A stretch of DNA of 64,000 nucleotides from Mytilus californianus (GCF_021869535.1 NW_026262581.1:77901955-77965954); one strand, 5' to 3'. Counted from the stretch's first letter, positions 1 through 12,377 are shown. A program made the numbers and translations. The notes: generated from the letters alone by a model not told the origin.

Positions 1-524
1 TTTCATATGACTTTAAATCATCATTCCCAAACATTTCAACAAAAAATACTGAATGCCAATATAAATGCAACCCCTACGTATACTTTCTATTTAATAAAAA
101 TTAAAAACAACAGACATTCGTTTGCACTTGACTAATCTTTATAAGATTTTGAAGACTTTTTAGGATATGCATAGAGAAATATTTCCATAAATTTCAGACC
201 TTCATGATTTTTAGATTGTAAAGTTTACAAATCTCCTATATTTATCAAAAGAAATTTAATTTTCAAATGGCAAATTTCCACCACAATGAACCCCCAGAAA
301 AGGTTATCAAAAAGTACTGCAGATTCATAATTTTCCTTTGCATTTGGGCCAGTGTGATCACACTTGGATGAAATATTTTGAGTTTTGAATCATGAGTCTA
401 ATCGGAACTGAAAAAGGTTATTCGAAACAAAACAGTTAAATTAACATGTAGTAACATGTTGTTATAAACAAACGGACCAAAAGGGGAATTTAAATATGAT
501 GTGTTTCGTTTCTATATGCACTGA
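1..524. other. AT-rich stretch, no gene seen
   Basis: I see no exon, repeat family or RNA gene here. Short frames end quickly and no convincing splice pair is visible. Confidence 0.5.
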
Positions 525-551
525 GTATATATATATATATATATATATATT
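525..551. repeat. (TA)n microsatellite
   Basis: An alternating TA tract lies directly before the tandem array. Similar TA tracts sit at the truncated unit ends near 1146-1160 and 1866-1896, so TA expansion seems tied to the unit break point. Confidence 0.9.
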
Positions 552-753
552 ATCCAACGCAATCCGATGATAGGTTTGAACGTTGTTTTCAATTTAGACT
601 TGTTTATATTTTTTCGTTTGGGCTTGTATTATATTTGCCTTCGGGTTTATAAGATCCGTTCATCCTATTTCGACTCTTTCAAAATTCAAGAGTCTATCCT
701 AAATTGAGGTAAATTATATGGCCTTCCAAATACCGTTTCGATTCCTAACATCA

Positions 754-777
754 CTGAAGAGACATTAATTGTCGAAA
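754..777 (+). ncRNA. Hammerhead-ribozyme-like core, unit 1
   Basis: CTGAAGA (754-760) is followed by a GACA/TGTC stem II with a five-base loop and then GAAA (774-777). These are the two invariant hammerhead core strands (CUGANGA and GAAA) at the right spacing. Stem III after GAAA pairs poorly in this copy and I cannot define a clean UH cleavage site, so activity is doubtful. Confidence 0.5.
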
Positions 778-1483
778 TCCGGATATGGTGTACAAATTTT
801 TGCACCTCATGTTTGCGAAATACCATCTTTTCCGCAAGTTTATTGTTTTCTGTTTGGTAATAAATTAATAATAAGATCGATTTTTTACATCTGGTGATCC
901 GTTTATTTGTCAATCGCCAACGGCAGTCAGTAGGGTTAAGAACATCAGTTGTTCGACCTGCTAGTCAAATGCGTTTTGTTAAAATATACTTTTTCAATTT
1001 TTGGTCTTTTGGGAAAATGTTGTTTGTGCTGTATTTAGACCCCTCTAACAAGAAATTTGTTGTGCATCCACACGTATAAAAATTGCGGTTTTTATCCAAC
1101 GCAATCATAGGTTTAAACGTTGTTTTCAATTTAGACTTGTTTATATCTATATATATATAGTCAAATGCGTTTTGTTAAAATATACTTTTTCACTTTTTGG
1201 TCTTCGGAAAATGTTGTTTGTGCTGTATTTAGACCCCTCTACCAAGAAATTTGTTTTGCATGCACACGTATAAAAATTGCGGTTTTTATCCAACGCAATC
1301 ATAGGTTTGAACGTTGTTTTCAATTTAGACTTGTTAATATTTTTTCGTTTGGGCTTGTATTATATTTGCCTTCGGGTTTATATGATCCGTTCATCCTATT
1401 TCGACTCTTCAAAATTCAAGAGTCAATCCCAAATTGAGGTAAATTATATGGCCTTCCAAATACCGTTTCGATTCCTAACATCA

Positions 1484-1507
1484 CTGAAGAGACATTTATT
1501 GTCGAAA
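1484..1507 (+). ncRNA. Hammerhead-ribozyme-like core, unit 3
   Basis: CTGAAGA (1484-1490), stem II GACA/TGTC with loop TTTAT, and GAAA (1504-1507). It differs from the unit 1 core only in the loop, which argues that the core is a constant part of the tandem unit. As in unit 1, stem III is weak. Confidence 0.5.
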
Positions 1508-1865
1508 TCCGGATATGGTGTACAAGTTTTTGCACCTCATGTTTGCGGTATACCATCTTTTCCGCAAGTTTTTTGTTTTCTATTTGGTATTAGATTAAAA
1601 TTAAGATCCATTTTGTTTCATCTGTGATCCGTTTATTTGGCAATCGCCATGGCAGTCAGCAGGGTGTAAGAGCATCCGTTGTTCCACCTGCTAGTCAAAT
1701 GCGTTTTGTTAAAATATACTTTTTCACTTTATGGTCTTTTGAAAAATGTTGTTTGTGCTGTATTTAGACCCCTCTACCAAGAAATTTGTTTTGCATGCAC
1801 ACGTATAAAATTGCGGTTTTTATCCAACGCAATCATAGGTTTGAACGTTGTTTTCAATTTAGACT

Positions 1866-1897
<32 letters not shown>

Positions 1898-1898
<1 letters not shown>

Positions 1899-3826
1899 AC
1901 TATTGTGATTACATTTATCAGTTTCAACTTTCTATGTGTTTAAAGAGACAACGTTTCAAATTTGTTTTTGCCACGAATGTATTTATATTGACATAACGAT
2001 ATAGCATTGTTCTAAAGTAGCGCAATGAAGTTAGCAGCGACATTTTTTTTTTTGTGATCCTATTTTTCTAACTGTTTTCTTTCGTCGATTATCATCAATC
2101 TCACGCGAGCCGTTTAAGTCATATCTTTATTATCAAATGCGGAAATCCTATTAATTCAAAGTTAAATATATTATTAAAAGTAGCCCAAAACTCTTCTATT
2201 ATTTTGTATCTATTTTAATGTATAATTATTTCACATGGTTACTTTTGGTGTGTTAAAGTTATCTTATATAATTATTATTTCGTCTCTTTATTCACTCTCG
2301 GTAGTTGCACCCTTTAAAATCTCCAAAAATATACAAATTTGTGTCATATATCATGTATAGTATATACAGCTAAAGTTGATTTATCTAAAAAGAAAACACA
2401 AAAAAAAACCATGTAATATGAATTCAACATTCACAAAGATTTCTACGACTGTAACAGAGTGCAATTCTATTTTTTTTTTTATCGTCATTTATAATTCTAG
2501 CATACTGTAGTTTTGAAGTTTCTTTGATGTTTATGACACAAAAAAAATTAATATACATAAAACTGACATATTTGCTACATAAATGGGTGAAGACATATCC
2601 TACTACAACTTACTTTTATCTAATTAGTTTTACTTTTATGTACCAAGCAATTCAGTCGTACTCATCTCACAATTATTCGTCTTATAAAGTTACATTTTTG
2701 CATTCTAATTAAAGCTATATTTGAAACCTCATATTACTTAAATCTGTAATTAAAAATTTAAAACACCCATTAAAACATTTTAAGTGTTTAAAAGTCTTAC
2801 TTCACACGGTTTCAGTAAAATTTATGCAATAAATATGCAATCAAATAATTCAAATGGCCCAACATTTTTTTATTAAACATAATTTATATAATCTGTAAAA
2901 TCTTGTTAAAGCTTGCTTTGCAATGTACAAACCCCCCAGATCATATAAAAAGCTGTAAAGGAGAAGTTGTTATCTGAGACATTTCTTTGAACTGGAATAT
3001 AGAAAAAAAGTAAAATCATTCAATACATCAAATTTATTAAATGTATTCATTATTGAAAAATTAAGATGATATAATCTGCAAGCTTTAATGTAAACATGTC
3101 AGTTGTGATGTAATTATCATATAACTTGCTGAATTGATATATTTGACCTAAAATGACATTTTTAAAGAGATTGTTTTTATCGAATAACACATGAGCCACA
3201 GATTATCTAATAATATATTTTATCAACATCAACATTTTGGTATCAGGCATCATGAGGCATATTAATGTGTTGTGCATACGGTTTAGAGTTATATCTAAAT
3301 TTCAAAGACAAGATTTCAACTTGAATCTATTTTTTTGCAGTTTTGCATTAAATGCAAGAAGCTTGAAGCCCTAAAACAAATGTGTAAGACAAAAATTAAA
3401 ACATAAATACTGAACTCTGAGACCATTGATTTCTCGTGATCATTCAAAAAATTTAAAATCAAGAATTTATGATACCTTTTGATTCTGATTTCAAAGGGTT
3501 AATTAATAGTTCAAAACATAAAGTGGTCTTATCGTACTTATTGTATTCTCCTTTTACAAAGAAAAATCATCTTGAGGTTTTATAATTCCGTATCTGCGAA
3601 GGACCTATAAAAACTTTTGATGTGTATTCTTCATAGACTGTTATCGTTTATTAGTTGTCTCTTTACCGTTTACCTTTCATTTTTTTCGTTCACAGATTGA
3701 AAAAAATTTGCATCAAATTTCGGAGAATGTAAACAATTCCCGAAAAGGTTCTTCACTGAGAATTCGAAAATCGTATAAAATTATAATTAAAGGCATTTTA
3801 TGTGTATCCAAAAGTCTTGTTTCAGG
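1898..3826. other. AT-rich stretch, no gene seen
   Basis: No recognised repeat family, exon or RNA gene. The 2524-2712 frame has low-complexity composition and no splice context. Confidence 0.5.
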
Positions 3827-3832
3827 AAATAC
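3827..3832 (+). repeat. Target-site duplication AAATAC, left copy
   Basis: AAATAC lies immediately outside the left terminus TATGGAACG of LTIR-A. The same six bases lie immediately outside the right terminus at 13101-13106. Confidence 0.8.
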
Positions 3833-4394
3833 TATGGAACGCCACAGCTGTCTTATGTGGAACTCTGATATTACTTTATGTTGTTTTATTATTACTTGAT
3901 GATATTTTGTCTTTACTTAATATGGTTTTGACATTACGTAATGATGTTTTGATATAACTCAATATGGAATAGTCATTACTTAATGATATTTCGATATTAC
4001 ACGATATGGTTTCGTATTGACTTGATATAGTTTTGTCATTACTCAATATGGTTTTGTCATTACTCGATGTGGTTTCACCATTATTTAATGTGGTTGTGTC
4101 ATTAGTCAATGTGGTTTTAATATTACTTGATGTGAATGTGACTTAACGTTATGTAGTTGTTTCATTACATGATGTGGTTTTGTTGTTTCGTAATGATGAT
4201 TTGCCTATTCTTTAAATGGTTTTAACATTACGCAATGATGTTTCAAAATTTGACGATTTTACACTACATGATGTGTTTGTTTCATTTTTTGATGTGGTCC
4301 TGTCATTATTTGATGTGGTTATCCCATTACTTGATGAGGAAAAATCACGTGACCAATTCGGAAAAACCTGTTCTATTATTAGATAGATTTCCAT
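3833..4394 (+). repeat. LTIR-A left arm, outer part
   Basis: Reverse complement of 12541-13100. It holds tandem subrepeats built on TAATGA and AACCATAT-like strings. The 77-codon open frame on the minus strand (3876-4109) is identical to a plus-strand frame at 12824-13057 only because both lie in the inverted arms. Its Asn/Ser/Thr-rich composition comes from the subrepeats, so I do not call it a gene. Confidence 0.85.
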
Positions 4395-4835
4395 GTTGTA
4401 TGTGCCTTGGATGAGTGTGGCCATCCATCGAATTAGAGTTCAAATTAAAGTTCGGGTTACTGTTTGAGTTAAACTTTGAGTTAGTCTTCGATTTCGAATT
4501 CAAGTCATTATTAGAATTAAAGTTTTAGTTAGCATTGAGTTTCGAGTTGGACTTCGAGTTTGAGTCACATTTAACTGAGGTAGAGTTCTAGTTACAACAT
4601 TAAATTTGAGTCACTCTTTGAGGTAGAGTTTGAGTAAGATTCGAATTTAAGTCTCATTTAGATTAATTAAGATTTTGAGTTGAAATTCGAGCTATCTTAT
4701 ATGAGTTCGTAATTACATTTTCTATCGCGGAACAAGGACTTTTGCTCGGGCTTCCGAAAAGAGGGCTCCGGGGTATGCGTACAAAAGATAAACAATGTTA
4801 CAGTATACAAAACGCAACATAGAAGTTGAAATAAG

Positions 4836-5205
4836 GTTAGATGTGGTGTGATTGACAATGAGACAACTATCCATCAGAGTTTAAATGCAGTGGATGTAAG
4901 AAATCATATATAGGCAACCGTACAGCCTTCAACACACCGTATAGTCAGCTACAAAAGGCCACCATGCAACATGTGAAAAAAATCAAACGAAAAATCAAAC
5001 GGTCTTATTTATAAATAAACAATCTACAAAAAAAAAAATGACACACATTTATACAACGACAACAATTGAACTTCATGCTCCTGACTTGGGGCAGGTACAT
5101 AAAGAAAGTGCACGTGGCGGAGTTTAACATGTATGTGAGCGCTAAATCCTAACCTTACATCGGACTGTTACAGTTGTGTAACAGCACAACACGAGAAAAA
5201 AAAGT
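4836..5205 (+). repeat. Mussel interspersed repeat family 1, copy
   Basis: Contains diverged forms of the family landmarks: GAGACAACTATCCATC, the TATAGTCAGCTACAAAAGG block, and GACTTGGGGCAGGTACATA near the 3' part. I recognise this as a very common mussel repeat; its biological class is not clear to me. Confidence 0.75.
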
Positions 5206-5214
5206 AAACTAGAC

Positions 5215-5500
5215 AAAGTGATGCCCCCGCACTCAACTCATTTAACCGCTTATACCCCAAAAATGACAAAAAAATGTTCAATTATCTCCCAAAAGAGCAA
5301 AAGATAATAAAAATAAAAACCCTGACCACATGCACACCTTCAATATATGTACAAACAGACAGTAAAGAGAAAAGTTCCTAGGATTCAAACTGTAGGAGGA
5401 GTTATGCGGAATAACTATATACCCATAATGGGACGGACAGACGGACGGACGGACGGATAGGGGTAAAACAATATGCCCCCCCCCTCCCCCCAACTTTCAG
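5215..5500. repeat. Tandem-core type element, single core with (GACGG)n and C-rich end
   Basis: An AT-rich core (5230-5430) leads into a GACGGACGGACGG microsatellite (5441-5458) and then the GGGGTAAAACAATATGCCCC hairpin-like end. Core, microsatellite, hairpin end is the same order as in the larger arrays at 13.4 and 58.5 kb. It resembles bivalve pearl-type (non-autonomous Helitron-like) elements. Confidence 0.5.
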
Positions 5501-5544
5501 TTTCGGTGGCATACAAAACAGTTTCATTTGGCTATTTCAATAGA

Positions 5545-5765
5545 TCGGTATGACTGGGTAATATAAATCCATCGGGGTAATCTCGGATGCTCCAGAAAGG
5601 CACCCGTCGTGTTATTCAAAAAGTACAAACCCAGTGATTTGGTTTTATTTGGTAGTTTACATTCAAGGAAAAGATGACGGTTTTATGGTTACGACCACTG
5701 GAACATGTCCGTCGTCACATATGAAACAGATATTCCAAAAAGCTTATTTTTCAATTAGTGCGAGG
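5545..5765 (-). pseudogene. Penelope-like element 3' fragment
   Basis: On the minus strand it aligns by eye with the segment downstream of the RT domain at 51160-51400: both share the run through GACAACGGATATGTTCC-like sequence, the AACACGACG block and the GGAGCACCTGAGATCACCCC-like block. Frames are broken. It is a dead fragment carried inside element D. Confidence 0.6.
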
Positions 5766-6238
5766 TAGATCAGGGAATTCAATTGATTACAAATAAAAGA
5801 TTGATATTCGTATAAGCTCAAATGATCATTTACGCTAAAAAATTTCGAAGAATTCTTATTTTATAGTATTGATGCTTTGTCGCTTAGTCCGAGCCCCCCT
5901 CCCCCGTTTCCCTGTAACTTTAGTGCGAGTTGATTTGAAGTGTTTCATTTGTTAACAATAAAGTTCAAGTCTTTTGATTTGGGTCGAGCCTGCGACATCA
6001 ATGTAGCGGCAGTGAGACACAACAAACGTATATTTCGTCGTCGATATTGGCGTCGGCGTCTCCATCTCCATTTTTTTTATTGCTATTGAGTTTAACCTTT
6101 CATTATACATGTTACTAAACATGTATGCCATGTATATTACTTTTAGAATATCATACTGGATTTGTTTACCTCGACTATTGTATCTGTATTTATATTGTAT
6201 GTTTCTCTGTAAACTTGTATTTAGTTTTTAAAGAATAA

Positions 6239-6258
6239 AGTATCTATCTATCTATCTA
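6239..6258. repeat. (TATC)n microsatellite
   Basis: About five TATC units directly after an AATAAAG string. Confidence 0.85.
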
Positions 6259-6295
6259 TAGATCGTTAGGTTTCTAGTTTTTTTACATTTTTAAT

Positions 6296-6365
6296 TTCGG
6301 GACCTTTTATAGCTTACTATAGGGTATGGTTTTTGCTCATTGTTGAAAACCATACAGTTTTGTTT
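6296..6365 (-). repeat. Family 1 repeat fragment
   Basis: Minus-strand match to the family 1 middle (GGACCTTTTATAGCTTACTATAGGGTATGG here, against the TATAAAAGG and GCATAGTC landmarks read in reverse). Confidence 0.6.
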
Positions 6366-6837
6366 TAGTTAAATAAAACCGAATTAAACTGTTTTGACAT
6401 GATAAATTTGTAAACCTCCATGAAGTGTTTTAAAACTTGTATAGGAGTTATTCCTTAATTTCAAGAAAAAGCATCTGCATCTGCAGAAAAACATTTTTTT
6501 TTTACCGATAAATGTATAGATAAATGTACAGCCGATCAACATGACGCTTTTACACTTACAGCAGCAATATCAGGCGAGACACAGGGTTCCGTGGAATATT
6601 TTACAAATTTATTACAAAAATACTGCTTCCGTTTGAGAACTTAGGATAAAAACAACAGGACCAAGTGGTTTGGGGATATCCCAATTATGTCCGAAATGCT
6701 GTAAACTTTTTAATACTTTTTTCTTATTATTGTCTGCCGTTCCCCTTTTTCATACCAAATAACTCTGAACAACCACTCGAACTTTAATTTGAACTTTAAC
6801 TCAATGGATAGCGATACCCATTCAAAGCACATTAAAC

Positions 6838-7001
6838 AAACGATAGAATCATGTGTAAAACAGTGTAGCCGAGACCTTTGATTGGCGCGCTAAAATATCC
6901 CATTGACTGGGTCAGATTAGGTGAACGTTCGTATGTAACGCCCACAACTCACGACGTATTTATTATAAACATTTAAACTGTGGGGTTGTTAAAGGGTCTC
7001 A
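6838..7001 (+). repeat. LTIR-A left arm, inner part
   Basis: Reverse complement of 12378-12540. It includes ATTGGCGCGC (6881-6890) and the inner boundary AAAGGGTCTCA, after which the two arms diverge. Confidence 0.85.
6881..6890. promoter_or_regulatory. CCAAT/E2F-like motif ATTGGCGCGC in LTIR-A left arm
   Basis: An inverted CCAAT box fused to a GGCGCGC string lies near the inner edge of the arm. The same motif is kept in the right arm at 12489-12498, pointing inward from both ends. Promoter function is inferred from motif and position only. Confidence 0.3.
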
Positions 7002-10000
7002 GTATATATACGAACTACAGTGCACAGTATATTATATACATATTTTATTTGCGATCATAAAATGTACGAAGTCGTCCATTACTATGTAAATTGGGTCGAT
7101 TAAAAAAAAAGCTGAATATGTTTCTTTTGCCAAGGGTTTTTCACAAGTATAGTAGTTAGCAGAAAAGATCATCAAACTATACATTTTATACTGAACTGCG
7201 GCCATGCTTAGCGAAAGGTCGTGCAACATAATCAGTCAAACAAACTTTATTAGATTAACTCGTTAAGGAACGATCGTTTTCATTGGTCAATTCAATTTCA
7301 AACCTTCGACCTCATACCTGCGAAAATAGAACACGCGTACTATAAAGCTGAATGGACTGATCAGTATTCACGTAGCCGGTCAAGGTCGTTAAAAACTTCC
7401 ATCGTCGTATTCACGTACATGATTGTGTTCTTGATTATCCCATGGCAATTCTAGCTTTTATACATGTGCATGTAAAATTTTAAACTTTAATCTGAACAGT
7501 CACGTCGAAATATTTAATTCAACTGTCTCCTCTCAATTGGTTCTGGATTAAGGGAGCTACTATTTTATTTTGATTGGGGGTGGGGGACTTGGATGAAACA
7601 TTTTGTCCTGCATTTTTTTTAGTTGTTATCTCTGTCCTGTCCTCCTATTTTTCAGTCTGTTAGGTCCTGACTATATTTATTAGTTTATCCTGATTTTTTA
7701 CATAAATCGTCATCCTGCCTTTTTTTTTGTCAAGTTGCTCACCCTGCCTTATCTTTTATTCAATCGACTTGATGAATTAACGTTGTACTTGAAATGAAAC
7801 CGTACTTAACTACAAAAATAACCAAATTACATACTAAAGATATTGCTCGATTTTTATAGTAAATGGGTTTGTGTTATAAACTGTCATGTTCATTATTCAT
7901 ATTCTTTCATAAGTTTTAGGATAGTGTGATTTTTTTTATGATTTAGTTTACTTGATTTTGAAAAAAAAATCCCGAAATTCTAAGTAAATTCAGAACATGT
8001 AACCAGCCATGCTTTGTTTAGAGAAAAAATGAAGATGGCAAACCATGGCACAGTGGAAGGAAATGTACTTTATAAACTCTAGCGATATACTTTCTTAATT
8101 TATAATTAACTGTTTTGCTATCCTCGGTTGAAGATTATATATTGTAAATATTTAAACAGTTGCATAGAAAACAATCAGTTTTAAACAGTGTGGTTATTCA
8201 CTAAATGTATTGATAAAAGGTGACTCCATTTTTGTACATACTTTTACAGTAGTCATCCTTAATTTCTGAATATTTCGTTTATAAGTTTATCATACATGTA
8301 AAATTTTGTATTTCATTTTAATACGCACGCATGCCACACGTTACTTTGGCGGATAGTTCAACAATGTTATGCAAAGCTCTATTCTTACGGTATGAAACTA
8401 AAGGATAAATTTTCAACCAATTAAAATCGAAAACAGTACATTTATATAGTTCCTTATAAACTACGACATTTCTCACAAGTATTTATTTATTTTTTAGTTC
8501 CACACATGCAAAAATAAAATCTTCGCCGATGAAACATTTCAAACCTTTTTACACCAACATGCCTTCACTAAATTCATTTGAATTTCGTGGTGACCATGAT
8601 AGTACATTGCATAGGACATCTATATTCACGTGCACACATGATACGATCTTTCGGGGACAATTTGCTCGTTTATGACACGTCATTTCTGAATGACCAAACG
8701 CTTAGCTACTTTATTTTCGTTTTATAGCATGAAAACTATAAAAGAGGAATGCTCAACCCATCATAAATTTGAAATGGATCAGTATTATGAGATCCTTATT
8801 ATAAGTAACTACGACATTGTCAGGATAATAACCTAGCGTCAATATGAAAGAAATTAAAGTAGTTCATACATTCATCCGTATAAAAGCGGCACATGTATTT
8901 TATTTTATCCTTATATTTACAGAGGATGACCTTGAGGTCACTCCGATGTATTGCTATCGCCTAAATTTTCCATTATGCAAATTAGTTTTGGGATTTCAAC
9001 CGATCTATAAAAATTATAGATCCGCGGTCATAACAAGGGAAAAAAGTGCATTTTTATACCTGCGATTCCGTTCTCCGTTCGTACGATGTTTCATCAAAAA
9101 ATTGAATCATTTCAGTTGTTGATTTAGTACTGAAAATTTGACTGAATTATCTCCTTATTAAATACGGTTTTATATGTTTAATAGGTGTTTAAGAAAGAGG
9201 TCAGGTGCTCATGTTCATTCATAAAATTATCGTTCATTCATGAATTTATCGTAAAATCAAAATCACTACACAGGTCACACAGGTTGTATACGTAGTGTCA
9301 AAAGATTACCTGTATAGTATCTAAAAATAGACAAACTTAACTGACTCCCCTTACTGTAGTGTGTGATAACATTTTGTGAGGGAATTCGATGTTTGCTATA
9401 CCACTGTTCATTTCAACGCACTTTATGACGATACCACTTTATCAATATGAATGAAATTTTTTGCAGTGTTTTAAGAAATAATTTTACTTTAAAATCGCAC
9501 TATTAAATGTTTTACAAGGACGAATTTTCTGTATAAAGTCAATAATTGTGTGAACTTTTGAAGCCCAAACTTTTTATAGCCTTAAATACGCTAATGAAAG
9601 ATCCGAAAACTATACCCATACAGAACGACATGTTTTTGAAATTGTAGCAAAACTTTTGGTTGACAAATTTTAATTCGTTATTGCATAAATATTAACTTGA
9701 AATATCTGTCATTTTCTCCCTACCCAGTTTACCTCTATTACTCATTATGATGTGGACTTGACATTGTTATTGAATCTTATGCAATTTGATTGGATTAAGT
9801 TATTATTAGATTACCTTCAAACTGTTCATGCTTTTTCGTACGAGTATATTGATTAAATCAGAGCGTGCATGAATGTGTACAGAAAATTAAATGACCTGCA
9901 AACTGGACACTGGACCAGTCCATATTACGTTTTATCAATGAATAGATTTTTTTTTCATTTCCCAAATTACAGGGCCCATAAAGGGCATAAAATCAGATAC

Positions 10001-12377
10001 AATTGATTTACATAATTGGTAACAACAACAATAATAGCGGCATATAAATAGATATTTAGTATATAAGCATTGGTCAGAATCAGATGAACGAAACTTAAGG
10101 TATGAAAGGTAACAATTGCCACTTTTTATCTTTTCACATAATTTTCCACATACACATTAGATAAATTATTTTTGATAGCCTATTGCGGAGAAAAAAGAGA
10201 AAGTTTACTGTATTAACGTTCTATTCCATTAAATACGCCATTTTTCGAAGATAAATGCAGAAAAACATTTATGAACGGCTACGCCAGGTAAAATTGTTGT
10301 TTATCCTAAAAAAAATACAATTTTCAGTTTCATTTGAATATTATAATAATAATACATCCCAAATTTATGTAGTTATTAGATAAAGTCCTTATATGTCCGA
10401 TCTGCCTATTTTTGGACATCAAAAGACAATACGATCGTTTTAAGGTCAATTTCGTCTACCTCACACAATCTTGTTAGGCACTATAATGAAATGGACCTGA
10501 AATTTATTTCACATGTTTCCTGAAAATTGATAAATATCAAAGCAACATAGAGCTGTTTGTTCTAGTTCGTATAATGACAATTTAATGTCATGTTTGTTTG
10601 TGATGACCTCCCTTTTCGGGATTGCTTCATAATTATAGTTATCTCGTATCGCATGAGGATGACACATGTCAACTGAGCAATTATGTTTGGGACTTAGTTT
10701 TAAGAAATGATGTCAAAGTAACATTATGAAAATATTTTTAGTAAGCTGAAATATATATTTATTTTTTACATGTTTATGTCTTGTAAGATATTTTATTTCT
10801 GTCCCGTTTTTCAACATTTGCGTCTGGAAAGTTGAAATGTTTTAACTGAATGGTTAATTTAAATTAATTATGAAAATGGTTAAAATTAAATCAATAAAGG
10901 AAATTATTGCCCAGTTACAAACACTACCAGGGGATAATCCATAATGTTTTTTTTTCAGTTATATGTTTCAGCACATGTACATGTATAATTAACCCCAACT
11001 TTAGCCTGGTAAACTTGTTGTCTCCTTGTAAAATATAAAACATATTTAAAATGATTTCCTGCTAAAGTCTTCTATTGATATAAAGTTAAAACCGTCTTGC
11101 TTCTCACTAGTCAACACTCCTGTCCTGTCAGGTTTAATTCTTATATATATGGATGAAAAATAAAAGTCCACAAAACATTAACATGGCAGCAATTGCTTTT
11201 ACAGCCTTTAAGACTTTGATTTTTTTTTACAGAAGAGTGTCCACCATGCACTTGCATTACACTATAATAATAGTAGAATAGTATGATATACAAATAGATG
11301 AAAATTATATATACATGCAACCGTAATATTAATATAATATATAACAACAAACCAGTGTATTCTCTGGAACTATTATTATATTAGTATAATAGTCTAAGGT
11401 ATACTGATTTGTATCACTACAATATAATAGTTATTACGGTGAGGTTGAATTTCCTGTCATTTATTCATCATCCAAGCACGAACTTGTATAAGAAAAAAAA
11501 ATCTCTGTAAATTAACCTCAGTTTCAGGTATAGAGATGTGATCTGTTTCTGTGACATGTGCTTTTGACCATCCACAAGAACCTGCGGTCATCCGATGTTC
11601 AGTACTTCAGTACTTTGATTTTCATAGTGCGGTACAAGTGCTGCATGCATAAAGAATATTACTTAACACAAATTATTAGTATAATATTTCGACCCCACTT
11701 TTTGAAATTCACAAAATACTTATTTAATTATTTCGACCAAAAATCATTGTTTTTTACGTTCGTAGTAACGTAGTACATTCCATTGTCGGTCACCGGTGTT
11801 AATTCACGTGCACACTACAATTGTTGTTGTATTTAAATCTTTCGGCCAATGAAATGAGACGTTACAAGTTGTTTGTTTGTGATACGCAAGAATGTTATCA
11901 ATGAATTATCAATCGCTAAACTTGACTACATTTCAGTGTACCTATTCAAAAACGTAAATGCAAATTTCACAAGGCTTGATCCAAATAGCCTTTTTACTGT
12001 CTAATAACTTGCAAGTACGAAAAAGACAGGAAAGAAGTATATTTTGTCTATATGTTTTGTGTTTGCACACTTTTTAAAGTTGATCATGCATTCGTTCTAA
12101 AATAAAATTTTGACCAGATAAAAGTTAAAAGATGACATAATTGGACAACCGCAATTGTTTAATCGCTTTGACGTCCGAAAAAAAGATAATAATCAACACA
12201 TCCATTGTAACTTTTAAAGCCAGTTAAATCCTTTTTTGCTGAAAGAACGTCCGATATCATAAAAATTGATTATCAAAACATAACAAAAACACAAGTAAAG
12301 AACGTTTAAGTATTCAATTTAAATCAAAACACAAAGGTTATTCCTGATTAGTTTTTCGAATTATTTTATTTAGGCGT
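7002..12377. other. LTIR-A interior, no recognised gene
   Basis: 5.4 kb of AT-rich sequence, strikingly free of the SINE and family 1 copies that crowd the rest of the window. Small coding-like stretches occur at 8529-9122. Repeated CCTG/GTCC-type low complexity lies at 7600-7760. ATTCACGTGCACAC-like strings occur at about 8620 and 11798, each followed by ATCTTTCGG. No transposase, polymerase, integrase or recombinase motif was seen. Confidence 0.5.
8529..9122 (+). pseudogene. Possible decayed coding region inside LTIR-A
   Basis: Three short plus-strand frames follow one another. 8529-8675 (48 codons) starts MKHFKPFYTN. 8729-8836 (35 codons) starts MKTIKEECST and directly follows an acceptor-like TTTTCGTTTTATAG. 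8844-9122 (92 codons) contains an intron-like GTATTT...TTTACAG run near 8894-8921. Codon choice looks more protein-like than the surroundings, but I recognise no domain and no donor joins the first two frames. They could be remnants of the element's own gene or chance frames. Confidence is low. Confidence 0.2.

Larger units (their letters stand above)
553..1896 (+). repeat. Tandem array of about 535-bp units with hammerhead-like cores (retrozyme-like)
   Basis: Units begin with TATCCAACGCAATC at 553, 1092, 1287 and 1820. Units 1 (553-1091) and 3 (1287-1819) are full length. Unit 2 (1092-1286) has lost about 340 bp in the middle, and unit 4 stops in a TA tract after about 75 bp. Both full units contain a CTGAAGA...GAAA hammerhead-type core, at 754-777 and 1484-1507. 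Small tandem repeats carrying a self-cleaving hammerhead in each unit are the described layout of animal retrozymes. I infer a non-autonomous retroelement of that kind. The short open frames inside (such as 1277-1627) follow the repeat units and look non-coding. Confidence 0.7.
5975..6605 (-). repeat. Degraded tandem-core hairpin element (same family as 13.44-14.35 kb)
   Basis: On the minus strand, 6605-6565 matches the left flank of the 13.44-kb element (GTGTCTCGCCT after a TTCC-GGAACC motif). The stretch 6065-5975 matches its right end (GCCGACGCC microsatellite, then GTCTCACTGCC and the GTCGCAGGCTCGAC terminus). The tandem core between them is missing or replaced by other repeats, including (TATC)n at 6239-6258. 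Confidence 0.45.
4395..6837. mobile_element. Element D: 2.4-kb TIR element nested in the LTIR-A left arm
   Basis: The unbroken right arm of LTIR-A serves as the empty site, so the insert is delimited to about 4395-6837. Its ends are imperfect inverted repeats of about 65 bp: GTTGTATGTGCCTTGGATG on the left against GTTTAATGTGCTTTGAATG read on the opposite strand at the right, continuing through a shared TTCAAATTAAAGTTCG. The left end continues into about 270 bp of GAGTTCGAGTT-like subrepeats (4440-4715). The interior is a patchwork of mussel repeats and RT debris with no transposase. No clean target duplication is visible. Confidence 0.65.

Noticed and set aside
1277-1627. 116-codon frame as a gene
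   Set aside because: It spans a tandem unit that carries the hammerhead-like core and is broken by changes in the other full unit.
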